A stretch of 64,000 nucleotides of DNA. Source: Gnetum montanum. Taxonomy: Eukaryota > Streptophyta > Gnetopsida > Gnetales > Gnetaceae. The stretch's first letter is position 1; each line of letters begins with the position of its first letter. The DNA is taken from NCBI GenBank assembly GCA_015680685.1, contig MNCI01010839.1, positions 821,787-885,786 of the forward strand, written 5' to 3'. A program made the position numbers and the translations under genes. The notes beneath the pieces are model-generated. The model ran no database searches, was not told the origin of the DNA, and saw only the letters and a list, made by a program, of their open reading frames with translations. Shown here piece after piece: positions 33,021 through 44,271 of the stretch.

Positions 33021-36000
33021 TTACGCATCTCCTCTGATGCCATTGTCACCAGTATCTCTCAAGTCTAGCTCTAGTCCTAATAAATCGTCCTCTAGTGGGC
33101 CTTCTCTTCTAGGAAGTATTTCCTCATGTAGAATCCCCTCTTCATGAGGTCCTTGGTCTTGCACCGGCTCCACAGGAGGACGCTCTTCATCACTACGCCT
33201 TGCTCCTCAGCTTGCTCGCCTTCTCTATCCTCTTCTGGTACCCAGATATAGAGAACATATTAGCAAAACAAAACTTGACAACACAATCAGAAAGTTTAGA
33301 CTTAGTCATGATTAAACTTACTTGCGATGGCCCTGCCTCTGCAACAAAGGGAAGCTTTTCCAAGCCGGCCCATAGGCGCTCCATGGTTTCATCCTCTGTC
33401 AGGTCAGACCACACTTCATCTCCTAGAGCAGTTCTAGCCTTCACCTTCCCTTTCTCCATGCTAGTCCAGCCAGGCGGGTTAGGGAAGAAAGTGGGGACGG
33501 TAGTCTGGCCCCCGGGGAGAGTCACCTTCCTTTTCGGGGACGCACTTACAGTCACCTGTTCTTGAAACTTCTTGAAGGCTTCGAATGCTCCAATGATGTC
33601 CAAGAAGACTCGCAAGGATTGGGCTTCAACGGCAGAATCACAATAGTGTTGACGGTAAGCGATACTTTCTCACTTATACACATGCTTGTGGTCCTTTTCC
33701 TTCTACCCCCATTCATGTACACTTGCGCAGTAGTCCCTCCATTCTTGGCTTTTCTGGGCTAACAACTCTATCTGCATCCGCTGCTCTACCAACTCCCGAC
33801 TGGTTTGCACGCTGGTCTTGATTGCAGTCCAATAATGGGAGTAGTCAATAACAGCGGTACGCCAGTCCTCGTCACCCGTTTCCCGCACCTGTAGGAACTC
33901 GCATCGTGACTTTAGGTCCCTGACCTCTTTGGTCAGAGAATCATTCTTCTTCTCTAACCTCTGCATCCTTTTCCAGAGGTTTTCATTTACACCCTTACTC
34001 TCCCATAAGGAGCATGTCGAGCGTAACGCACATTTACGCATCTCCTCATAAATGTGGCATGGCACGACTGCCCCATCAAATGGAGACTTTGTTGTGTCCA
34101 AATCAATGGGCTCCGTTGGGTCCCATCGAAGGCGAGCTCCTAACAGCAAATATTAATTAATGTACATGACACATTACTACTGTATAATAAAATAAACCTT
34201 TTATAGCTACAACGTACCAGCTTCCGGATCGACGTGCTCGAGGCGTTCGATCATTTCACTGACAACACCCTCCATGAAGGAAAATTTGTCAGGAAAGTCT
34301 CTCCACGCTTTGCTCACAGCAACGGACGTGGATGCATCCTCTTCTCCTGTAGCGTAGTCAAGTTAGAAACTCTAATCATTAACAAAATTCTACAAAATTT
34401 CTAACATGCTCATTACCTCTACCAGTAACAATGGGGATCTCACCAACATCTTCTGCCTCCTTCCTCTCTTCATACATAGGAGTCTGTGCGTCGTTCGTCC
34501 CAACAGTTGGGGCCACCTCACGCACAGGAATCTGTATGTGGCTCACCCTATTAGCTAGGGCCTCTTCTTCTAAAACAGGGGCCCCTTCCCCATGACGTAG
34601 TATTACCGCCCCTGTTTCAGGGGTCAGCTGCTCCGTAGCTTTTTCTGGTCATATCACATAATACGCTTCAAAATATCCTAAATAAACATTGCGTAATACA
34701 ACTTGCAATATATTTATTCCACACTTACCAGGCGGAGGTTTATTCCGCTGAACTCTGACTTCCACGGTTCAACTTGTGCCACTCCCAGGCTCCACAGAGG
34801 CCTCAGTTATACGAAGCCTTTTACGCCGAGCTGCAGGTTCTACAATTTCTGTCACCAGACGTTTCCCTTGTGAGGCATCACCAATGTAAGTAGGCATTAT
34901 CCCGCCTACACTGTCAGGGCCTCGCAATCAAGACACCGCCAAACCTTTGGTCGTTATAGATAGAGAATCCCCAATCCCTTCCAGGGGATCCTGTCCACGT
35001 GTGGTGCTGAAAATGTGGGCAATCCAAGGTGTAGATAGCTGGTCTCGGTCTTGTTGCACCCAGATCCCATTCCTTTAGATGACCAAGAATTCAGTAAAAT
35101 GCCTAAGGTAGGCTACGAAGAAGGCATAATGCACATTGAAACGAGACTCGAGCTTCTTGCGAAGCCTGATCATCTCAGTGCGCAACCCCTCAGCAAAGTA
35201 GCTTGCCCAGTTGAACTGGGTCCCTTCTTCGATAACCTCCGACATAATATGGATCTGCTGTATGGAAAAGAATTGCCCTTGTGAGAGTGTTTTGGGGAAA
35301 GCTCGGGCCCGAAAAAGGGGATAAACTGTCTTCGCGATTTCTAGTTTGATGCTTTCACAAGGAATCCCTTTAGTCTCCTTCTTGACCACTACCCAGTCCT
35401 CCAGCCACTTCTAGCAGTCAAGACTCCTCTTCACCTTTTCCTCTATGGGAAGGCCGCTAGAGGGGATGCTGAAAAGAGCTGAGCGTCAATGTCAAAACTT
35501 ACACGTACACCATGCACACGCGTGCAAAAGTGCTCGGCCTTTTCGCTAAAGGAGTTGACAAGGGTTAACATTTCACTGACGGGGACATCAGGGGTTGCAA
35601 CTAAAAACAAATGCATTAGCCTCGCTTCTCATATCTTGGAGACCACCGCAACTGGGGCCACCGCATGACCAAGCCAGCGTTGTGCATCCTTGATGTCACC
35701 ATAGCGGAAGAGGATGGTATTCGCCTCGCGGTCGGAAATTGTAAGGGTAATCTCCCGGGATTCCCTGATTGAACAATGTAAGACACAGGTCAGAAAAAAC
35801 ACTATCACATAACATTTACAATTCACAATTACACCACGCAATAATAGAATATGCAGTAGTTTTACAAGGTCCAAATGGCAAAGGAAATGGAGGAAGTTTC
35901 CTCTGCACGTCTGCAACCATAAGGGGCGGATCCAAAGTCCAGTCATCATGAAGCCACCCAAGATTCTGGCAATTCTCAAAAGCATCAGCATAGTAGGTGG

Positions 36001-37068
36001 GGTATTCATGAATGTCGAAGCTAATCAGCCCCATCACACCAGCGCGTACATTACTAGTAGAGGTAAACGCCTTTATTGCCATTTTAGTCCAGGTTAAGGT
36101 GTCACCATCGCCTACTAACCTGTTTTCATGGATAAAAAACCTGCACCATACCACATAGGCTCATCTTATGTTTTACAAAACTCAGAAAATAAACATATAG
36201 TGATAATATAGCCAACAAAATCGCTTACCCACCTGAGTAGTACACGGTGCCTGGTGGGTTCTGGAAATAGGTTGAGACATGGCGGGCCACGAACAAAGTA
36301 TTGTATGCGTGGTAACAACTAAACTGGGTCATTTCCCAGATCCAACCTAAGCACCTCAAACCTCGGGCGCTAAGTTCTTGATCCTCGGGATGACCAGTAT
36401 CGATGGCTCCGTCTGTCAAAAAGGCCAAAATTCCCTGCGTGGAACCCACTAACAGGTGCTCCAAAATCGCACCAGCAACATCGCCTAACAAATTTGACCA
36501 TATAATCATGCTGTAGTTACACAGTAAAAATTGCAGAAACTCCAGTGCACCCTTTCAAAACCATATGGCCTTCCCATGCAACTGAGTTTGTGGAGGAGGG
36601 ACATTAGGCACGATCGGGTTTATGCAACACAAAACCCCAACGATGTCTAAGATGATTAAGACAGGCTTTAGCATAACACTGTACAGAAAATGCAATAAAC
36701 AAATCAACGTCTATATTCACACTTGCATGTTTAAATATAAAAAACCTACAAATTACGCTTAGCCATTCATGCTGAAATCGCCCAAACCCTTGCAACAGGG
36801 CAAGGTTTGTCCCCGACAACGACGATAGATGCACCCAATTAAACCCTCGTCTTAACACGAGGTCCATAGTCTAAAACCCTTATTTACGCAAATAACGTTG
36901 CAGAAATAAACAATGCTAAAACAACACAAATACGCAAGGGATGGCCTACCAGTTCAAAGGCGTAGGGTCCCTCACTTCGACCATCGTCTGCGAAGCGCGC
37001 TGCAGATTTTCTTGCACCTTGTCGATTTTTGCCAGTTTTGTGTTCTTCCTCTTTGCTTTAGGCGCCAT
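33021..37068 (-). pseudogene. B aORF: opposite-strand spliced gene, NIF-like domain + PF20167-like + coiled coil
   Basis: Same gene as in A1 and A2, more diverged. Exon 1 runs from the ATG at 37068 to 36950 (MAPKAKRKNTKLAKIDKV), with donor GGTAGGC as in A. A possible extra exon lies at about 36866-36757. The NIF-like exon starts after TTCTGTACAG at about 36678. It reads LILDIVGVLC, so the first Asp is kept and the second is Val, then KAIWF, LEFLQFLL, IIWSN and NTLF...FQNPPGTVY to about 36235. It continues at 36148-35855 (GWLHDDWT), a segment like RRTETTLSMKFGE at 35765-35640, the PF20167-like region (35389-35075), the coiled coil with GARLRWDPTEP (34149-33703), and the C-terminus (33615-33300). 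An acidic tail ends with TAA at 33021-33023. Stops and shifts make it non-coding today. Confidence 0.68.
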
Positions 37069-37563
37069 TGTCACAGTCTCAAAACCTTCATAATTTCGCA
37101 CTTTCAAGTCTTTGCAAACTACATGCTCTAACCTTCTGCTCCTCTTCCTCTCGCTTTACAACAATTAGAAATTCGAATTCACGACAGCCAACAGCCTATT
37201 CTTACTAAAAACTACTTACTTATATGCAAAATTTAACCGACTTGATACCCGATTTCAGCCAGACTTTCCCAACTATTGGTATCAGTATGAGTTGGAACCC
37301 AAGGATCAAGGCATTAATTGTGCCAGACATCACACACATTACGGTCTGAAACGATCCTAAACTATTGTATCTTATCTCCTCGTAATCAGGTCTCATTAAT
37401 TACAGGCTGTTCGCAAACTTTAAAATTCAGTTACCTTTACGCAGCAACGTCACGTCACTTCCTGTACACTAAACTAAACGTTATACGTTGAACACTTATC
37501 GCATCAAACTTAGTATCTTTCTAATTACTCTCGCATTTGATGCTTTTGCAGGATAATTCATAG

Positions 37564-40500
37564 ATGGACGAAATGTTGTTTGCACCGTTAGTTTTAACAA
37601 GCTCACATGGTGAAATCATTAGACAACTTGATCCCGCACTAATAGAAACCAACCTAGCCCTTAATGATGCAATCATAGCCACGTCGGAAACATCTCTAGA
37701 CTGGCCAGAGCAATCGACACGTACGCTAGATCTGGAAGCTGGGGATGTAACCGAGGATCCACTCAATGAGGTCTTTGTGGTTACGCATAGGGGAGAGACT
37801 AAAACTCTCAAGGTTAGTTCTCTATTAGACCAAAAGACATATGATGACATAAAACAGGTCCTCCAGAGTAACATCACAGTGTTTGCATGGTCATACGAGG
37901 ATATGCCAGGATTGGACCTGAGATTAATTCAACATAACATAATCCTAGATCCCCATATCAAAGCCATTAGACAAAAATCATGAAAGATTAAGCCAGAAGT
38001 CGCGCTAGCAGTACGTGATGAAATCACCAAGCTATACTAGGCAGGTTTTATTCTCGTGGTTGATTACTCAGACTGGGTATCTAACATTGTAGTAGTTCCC
38101 AGAAAGATAGGAGGAATACGCATTTGTATAGATTTCTGAGACTTGAACAAAGCTACAATCAAGGATAACTTCCCATTGCCGAGTATCGATCAATTAGTAG
38201 ATACAATCGCTGGACATGCGCTTTTGTCCTTCATGGATGGCTTCTTAGGCTACAATCAAATACGCATTAACCCAGAGCATCAGTTAACAACAACATTTAT
38301 GACACCCTGGGGGACCTTCTGCTACACCATGATGCCTTTTGGCTTAAAAAATGCCGGAGCAACATATCAATGAGCTATGACATACATCTTTAGCGATTAT
38401 CTCTTAGGGAGACTAAATGATTATGTTGACGATATAGCTGTTAAGTCTTTAAAGTCAGAAGATCATTCAGAGGATCTGGAGTTAGTTCTCAAAAGATTTT
38501 CTAAATACGATCTCCGACTCAACCCAAAAAAGTGTGTGTTCGGAGTCAAAACCGGACGCATGCTGGGTTTTGTGGTATCGAAAGCTGGCATACGCGTAGA
38601 CCCTGACAAAGTCAAAGCCATTGTTGAATTAGCACCCCCTACAAGTCTTAAGTAATTACGCGGATTACAGGGGAGGTTACAGTTTATCAGGCGGTTCATT
38701 TCAAGATTAACCGACAAGTTACACCCTATGCAACATTTGCTTAAAAAGGGGGTTGATTTTGAATGGATGGACGATTCTCAGCGTGCGTTCGATGGCTTGA
38801 AGCAGGAGCTTCAAAGTTTGCCAACAGTTTTCCCACCGCAAAAGGATCAACCATTCTATATCTATCTCGCAACTTCAGACGTAGCCTTAGCAGCGTTACT
38901 CTGTCAAAGAAGGGATGACGGGTCAGAAGTACCCATCTACTACTTGAGTCACACTCTATGTGCATATGAAACGAGGTACAACGAAGTAGAGCGTAACTGC
39001 CTAGCGTTAGTGTTTACGCTCAAGAAGTGTAGAGATTATCTTTTTTGTAGCCAAGTTAATATCATCTGTAAAAATAACATCCTTAGGGCCATTACGCATA
39101 ACTTATACGAAAGTAGCAAAATAGCTCGTTGGAAGGCTATCACGGCAGAATTCGATCTGCATTACGTTGGCCAATCTTCTATGAAAGGTCAAGCGATAGC
39201 CCACCAATTAGTAACATCTCCTATAAATAGTCAGGCAACCATAGAGCCTGAATTTCCAGATGAATATGTACATAGCGTAAGCCCTGTCTTAATAGGCCCC
39301 GAGGTGACATTGTATTTCGACGGAGCTTCAACCGTTAGAGGTGGCAGTGCTGCCACCATTATTATGCTATCACCTGAGGATGTGCGTCTTCACGCTTATC
39401 GCTTGACCTTCCCCTGTACGAACAATGTGGCAGAGTACGAGGGGCTCCTCAAGGGATTACTAGCTGCAAGCGAACTCGATGTTCGACACTTGGCAGTTAG
39501 GGGTGATTCGATGCTCGTTATCAATCAAATCACAGGAGTCTAGGCCTGCAAAGCTGTCCATCTGTAGCCCTACTGCGATATGGCTAAAGATCTTTTGAAG
39601 CAATTCACGACCATCGATGCCCAACACGTGCCACGGAATGATAACACACTGGCCGATGCACTGGCTACGCTGGCCTTAAACATGCCTCCACATCTACTTG
39701 ACACTTGTCCTGCTCTAATAACATATTGTACAGGTCCTATCATTCAAGAGGCGCAAATATCTTCTCTCCTTGAAGAAAGCATGCCAGAATGGTATGACAA
39801 CATTAAAACTTACCTCTTACAAGGCGAGCTACTGCACAAATTGACACGTGTGCAGAAGGATGCAATCCGCAAGCGAGCTAGGCAGTACATAATCATAGGA
39901 GACAGTACCCTATGTAGACACTCTTTTGATGGTGTGCTGCTTACGTGCATTAATAAAGACTAGGCATAGCATATTGTTGGCGAGGTTCACGAGGGATTAT
40001 GCGGAGGACACGTAGCACCACGGGCTATGGATTCAAAAATTCGCTGCTTAGGATACTACTGGCCACGCATGGAAAAATATTACCTGACAAAGGTTAAAAC
40101 TTGTGACACATGTCAGCGTCACACAAATCTTATACACGTGTCGCCTATAGAGTTACATACAACTCAGATAACATGGCCCTTTCAACGATGGGGACTAGAC
40201 ATAATAGGTCCCATCACGCCGAAATCTTTCGTAGGTCATAGCTTCATAATTAGTGGGTAGAAGCTATTCCTTTAAGGAAGATCACATCTCAACAGATTTT
40301 CCATTTCATCTTAGATAACATTGTAACCAAATTTTGTCTCCCAATGATTATCGTGACCGAAAATGGTCTGCAGTTTAGTAGCACAGAAACCAAATCCTTC
40401 TGTGATAGCCTTGGAATTAAAAAGTCCTTTTTCTCGCCTTAATACCTGCAAGCGAATGGTCAAACTGAAGCAACAAATAAAGTCATCATCAATCTGCTCA

Positions 40501-41009
40501 AGAAAATGCTCGATAGTAATAAGAAACGGTGGCACGAAAAAATCCTCTATGTGCTATGGGCATATCACACTACATGTAGGACAGCTACAGACAGTACGCC
40601 CTATAGCCTAGTCTACGGATCCGAGGCGGTGCTACCCCTCGAGTTGCATATTCCTTCTCTGAGAATGGTCCTCTCCACGATTATAAATGAGGCTTAACAC
40701 ATCGAGTCTCGGATCATGGATTTAGATTCAGTAGAGGAGAAGCGAATACAGACGCTTGATACAATCAAAAAGTATCAAGAAAAGTAGAGGCAAAAGCATC
40801 GTCACAATCTTCAGTAGCGTCCGATCAAGAAAGGAGATTTAGTTCTCAAGGCCGTTCGTGAACCAGTAGGCAAATTCTCTGCAAACTAGGAGGGCCCTTT
40901 CTTGGTGATTGATGCATATAGCAATGGAGCATTCAAGTTAGCGGATGTCGACGGGAACAAATTACCAAACCCTATCAATCATATATATCTAAAGCGTTAC
41001 TACATATAG
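37564..41009 (+). pseudogene. pol: B pol: RT, RNase H, second RNase H, integrase
   Basis: One frame runs from the ATG at 37564 to about 40255; a small deletion near 40255 then shifts it, and it ends at TAG 41007-41009. Stops such as TGA 37981, TAG 38038, TGA 38137 and TGA 38371 fall where A2 has Arg or Gln codons. RT: LSFMDGF (38225) and YVDDIAV (about 38422). First RNase H is degenerate (YLATSD). The second RNase H (39300-39543, on to about 39665) keeps YFDGAST, NVAEYEGL, VRGDS and RNDNTLADAL. Integrase: zinc finger H...CGGHVA...CDTCQ intact, first D in GLDIIGP, but the second catalytic site reads TENG instead of TDNG; NGQTEATNK keeps the Glu. The C-terminus has GAFKLAD...NPINH. An acceptor-like CTTTTGCAG precedes the start at 37551. 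Confidence 0.9.
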
Positions 41010-41029
41010 TTGCATCTCCAATGTAAATA

Positions 41030-41560
41030 TCAAGTATGGCCACCATCGTCCACTACGACGTTAAACTGGCAACAATCGTCCGCTATGACGTTAAACTAGC
41101 AACAAATGTCCGCTATGACGTAAAACTGGCACACCCTTCACGCGTCTGCCACGACGCTAAATTGGTACTGACCGTCCATCATGATGCAAAACTGGCAAGT
41201 TGTAACCATCCGCTATGACGTAAAACTGGCAATGTTGTACAGGTTCGCCAAGACGAAAAATTGGCATCTTTTGCACGTGTCCGCCACGATGCTAAACTGG
41301 CACCGGATGTCCGTCATGACATAAAACTAACAAAGGTAAGTAACCTTCTGCTGAGATGTAAAACCAGCATAAATCTGTCTTTGGGTCACGACATAAAATT
41401 GACATCCACAGCACGGTCTGCTGAGACCATAAATCAGCCCCGCCACCATCCACTACGACGTAAAACTAGCATTTCTCGGTCCGCCCACACTTTAAACTGG
41501 GACCATGGTCTGCTGAGACTTAAAATCAATAATGACAGTCTCCCAGGACTTAAAATTGGG
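41030..41560 (+). repeat. Mini-hairpin array after pol, B
   Basis: About fourteen units in element-sense orientation, each a short stem-loop followed by TAAACTGGC or TAAAACTGG. Examples: GTC-CACTAC-GAC, GTC-CGCTAT-GAC, GTC-TGCCAC-GAC, GTC-TGCTGA-GAC, GTC-TCCCAG-GAC. It is the reverse complement of the A grammar, so relative to the element it has the same orientation. Open frames across it are not genes. Confidence 0.82.
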
Positions 41561-42708
41561 GCTCACAAGCTACCATCATGCAACTCAAGTGAGCATGATT
41601 ATCTCTGTACAGCTGCAAGACATATGGGATGGAACGCTGGGACTGTCCCAGCGTCACTACCTCACCGGCATCCTACTGATTCCTCGGACGTGCTGAAGGG
41701 CATACTACTAACCCCTCGGAGATACCATCACCGCACGCATTCCAGCGGTGGTACCTCTGAGAGGTTAGTTCCGTCACCCAGAGCCCCAAAGGCGTTCCCA
41801 TCAATTACGACTTTGGGGATCTCCTCTCATCATCGCTATCAGGCCCTGGTTTCACAGATTCATCTGGCTAGTCCTTTACATAACCAGTCAGGTGTGCCGA
41901 GTCTGATGATCTTTGGCGGTGATATGTTGGGCTGAGCGTCAAGGTCGAAGACTCTGGCCTCGTGCTACAGTTCCTCCTTCATAGCCCGATCACTTCATCT
42001 CGCCTCTAATGGCACTTGTTTCAACAACCTCGCCCGCGATGCACACGAGCAATGGTATCCTCCGTTCTCTTCTCTGATTGTAGGTTACTTGCTACGAAGA
42101 TGTCATCCAAAGGTGCATTCATCTGAGTGGTGAAGTAAAAACAATGTTTTGAAATGGCTGCTCAAGTTAGCTTGTCCACTTAGAAGTGCATCCCTCTTCC
42201 CCTTATGACCCTACCCTCAGCTCTTGCTTCGCTTCATCCCTACCATCTGCTTCCTGTATGCAAAAGCTACATACGCAAGCACCTTTTTTCCGCACTCGCA
42301 TTGCAATCAAGTCCATAAACTGGCGTAATGCAATTAAGTGTTATAGCAGAGATATCACAGAAGTGACGCGCTGTGCTCCTTTTACAAGCATTCCTACTAT
42401 AGTTTGTAACAGAGAAATCTCAGACTTATGCGCTATGCTCGTCTGAAAGCATTCCTGTTAATACAAGTATGCATACGTTTCTGTGTGTTCAATGAGTGCA
42501 TTCCATAGCTCTACCATCCTACCTCATTCGAGTCTTCCCCGAACCTGTTTCCTGCCAAATCATCCTATCTCCCATAACCTCCAGCCTTGCTCTTCTATGT
42601 TGACAGGACGACACCTGAGTAATCATTGATAAACGTTGTTCGGGCCTTTACCAATCCGGTGTTTCATATTCTTTGTCGACGTCTTTCGGGCAAGTCCTCT
42701 AATTGTCA
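41561..42708 (+). other. B 3' untranslated region with a perfect palindrome
   Basis: No gene seen. At 41634-41654 the arm ACGCTGGGAC, one central base and its exact reverse complement form a 21-bp palindrome. Several other short inverted repeats (around CCTCGG and CCTCTGAGAGG) follow up to 41780. Confidence 0.6.
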
Positions 42709-42723
42709 ACAAAGAGGGGCCAT
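42709..42723 (+). other. Polypurine tract of B
   Basis: ACAAAGAGGGGCCAT directly before the 3' LTR; nearly identical to the A2 tract. Confidence 0.85.
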
Positions 42724-44266
42724 TGAAACACCCTGAAAATTGTGAGTCGGCCTCAAGCGAAGATTCGCGATTCAGACAAAAGTACATGACAGAATTCCAA
42801 AAAGAAGAACAAGGCAGGGCAAAGCAAAGAGGCACGCGGCATCAAGACTTTGGTTTCCCTGCGTAGACTTCTTATCTTACTATGTTTCCTGTCTTTACGC
42901 TATAGTACGCAAGGTAGCGTAATGATGCTCAGCATAACATAGTCTGACGTTAGAAGGCAGTTTACTTCAGCAGATTTAGCGAAGCCTAAGGCCTAAGTAG
43001 TATGATATGCGACCTCTCGTGTATTCTGCTAAGCCTTTTGTCCAAGGGCAGATTTAAGCTCTATTACACAAGGCAGCGTAACGAGCTTCGAAAATGACAA
43101 AAGGATCCAAAGGAAGCGCAACAGGTCAAGTTACGCTTGTTACGTAACGCAGTGTACGCAGCGTAACCCATCGCCAAGTTAATCATTATTTACGCTTCAT
43201 TACGCTGGGCAGCGTAAACCAGCGTGAAGCAGCTTGAGTCCATTTTTTGTGTGCTTTATTATGCTCTCACATGCGATGCAATGCGTACAAGCATAATGTA
43301 GCACAAAATCAACTGAGACATGCCCAATCCACATTTGTCATCCATACGCACAATACGCAGATGCGCGTATTGTGCGTAGTCACGAATTTCAATACAAGGA
43401 CAGTCAAGTCAATGATCTTTTGAAGGGTTTGAAACACGTGTCATCACAGCTGTGCCTTCTCCATGTATTGTCAAACCTATAAATAGCCGAGTTGGTGAAG
43501 AAAAACGGGGACACAGGGACATAGAGAGAGAGAGAGAGAGAGAGGACAACATTTTCTCTGGCAATCATTTGACAGCACTATCTTTCCACAGAGATAGGAA
43601 ACATTTTTGCTTGAGAATTGGCAGTAGGAGTGATTACCTCTTTGGCGAAGACACAAATTTCTCCATTGGTGATCGTCGGCAGTTTTGAGCAAAGACTACC
43701 TAAGGAAAAAGGAGTAGATTAGAGATCAAGAGATCATCTGGTGTGGTTTGTGAGTTTCTATCGGTCAGAAGTAGTTGATCAATAGACGTCAGAACTTGGC
43801 CTTCCTTGCATCCTATCTCTGGCCTACGAGGTAGATCAGACTCCATTCTGTATTTCTGCTTAGACAGTTTTCTTGTTATTTTGTGTTTGCTTCACACAAA
43901 ACAATCGAGGTCTCCCCAGTGTAACTGGAATATACAAAATACTCATTTTTCTGGGTTAAACCATAGATCTTGCAATCATGCGTTTTTCTCGTGTCTGATT
44001 CCTTTTATCGTGTTAGCGTTATCATCGTTATAATTCATCTGCATTGTTTTTCTCTCATTTTGCGACCCGTCGAATCAAATCGTTCCACGCAACATTCATA
44101 ATCCTCATCAGTTTACTGAATTAGTAAGCCCCTGTATAATTGACAAGACCGTTCAGGGCACTACGGATTCATTTTCTCCAGCATAGCCCTCGCATGGATC
44201 CGTGGTTAAGACTGTATACACGGATTTTGTTGGGTATTCCAACTACCAACATTTTCCGTCCTTACA
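42724..44266 (+). repeat. 3' LTR of B
   Basis: 1,543 bp, collinear with 26908-28452, with TATAAATA at 43478. Followed by the target duplication ATCGT. Confidence 0.93.
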
Positions 44267-44271
44267 ATCGT
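44267..44271. repeat. Target site duplication of B, right
   Basis: ATCGT, matching 26903-26907. The A2 aORF exon 2 acceptor (TTTGCAG) lies only about 20 bp further on. Confidence 0.93.

Larger units (their letters stand above)
26908..44266 (+). mobile_element. Element B: full-length Tat-like Ty3/Gypsy retrotransposon nested in A2
   Basis: A complete 17,359-bp plus-strand element with long LTRs, PBS (28459-28477), gag-pro (28714-32464), hairpin array, opposite-strand aORF (37068-33021), pol (37564-41009), a second hairpin array, PPT (42709-42723) and the perfect target duplication ATCGT. It interrupts intron 1 of the A2 aORF, so it is younger than A2. Its LTR body differs from that of A but starts with the same TGAAACACC, and PBS and PPT are almost the same, so A and B are sister families. 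Confidence 0.95.

Noticed and set aside
41261-41935. Open frame of 224 codons after B pol
   Set aside because: It reads through the hairpin array (repeated HDAKL or YDVKL) and into untranslated sequence; no homologue is seen in A.
42636-44033. Several open frames in the B LTRs
   Set aside because: They lie within the LTR, recur in the other LTR only as repeat copies, and show no domain.
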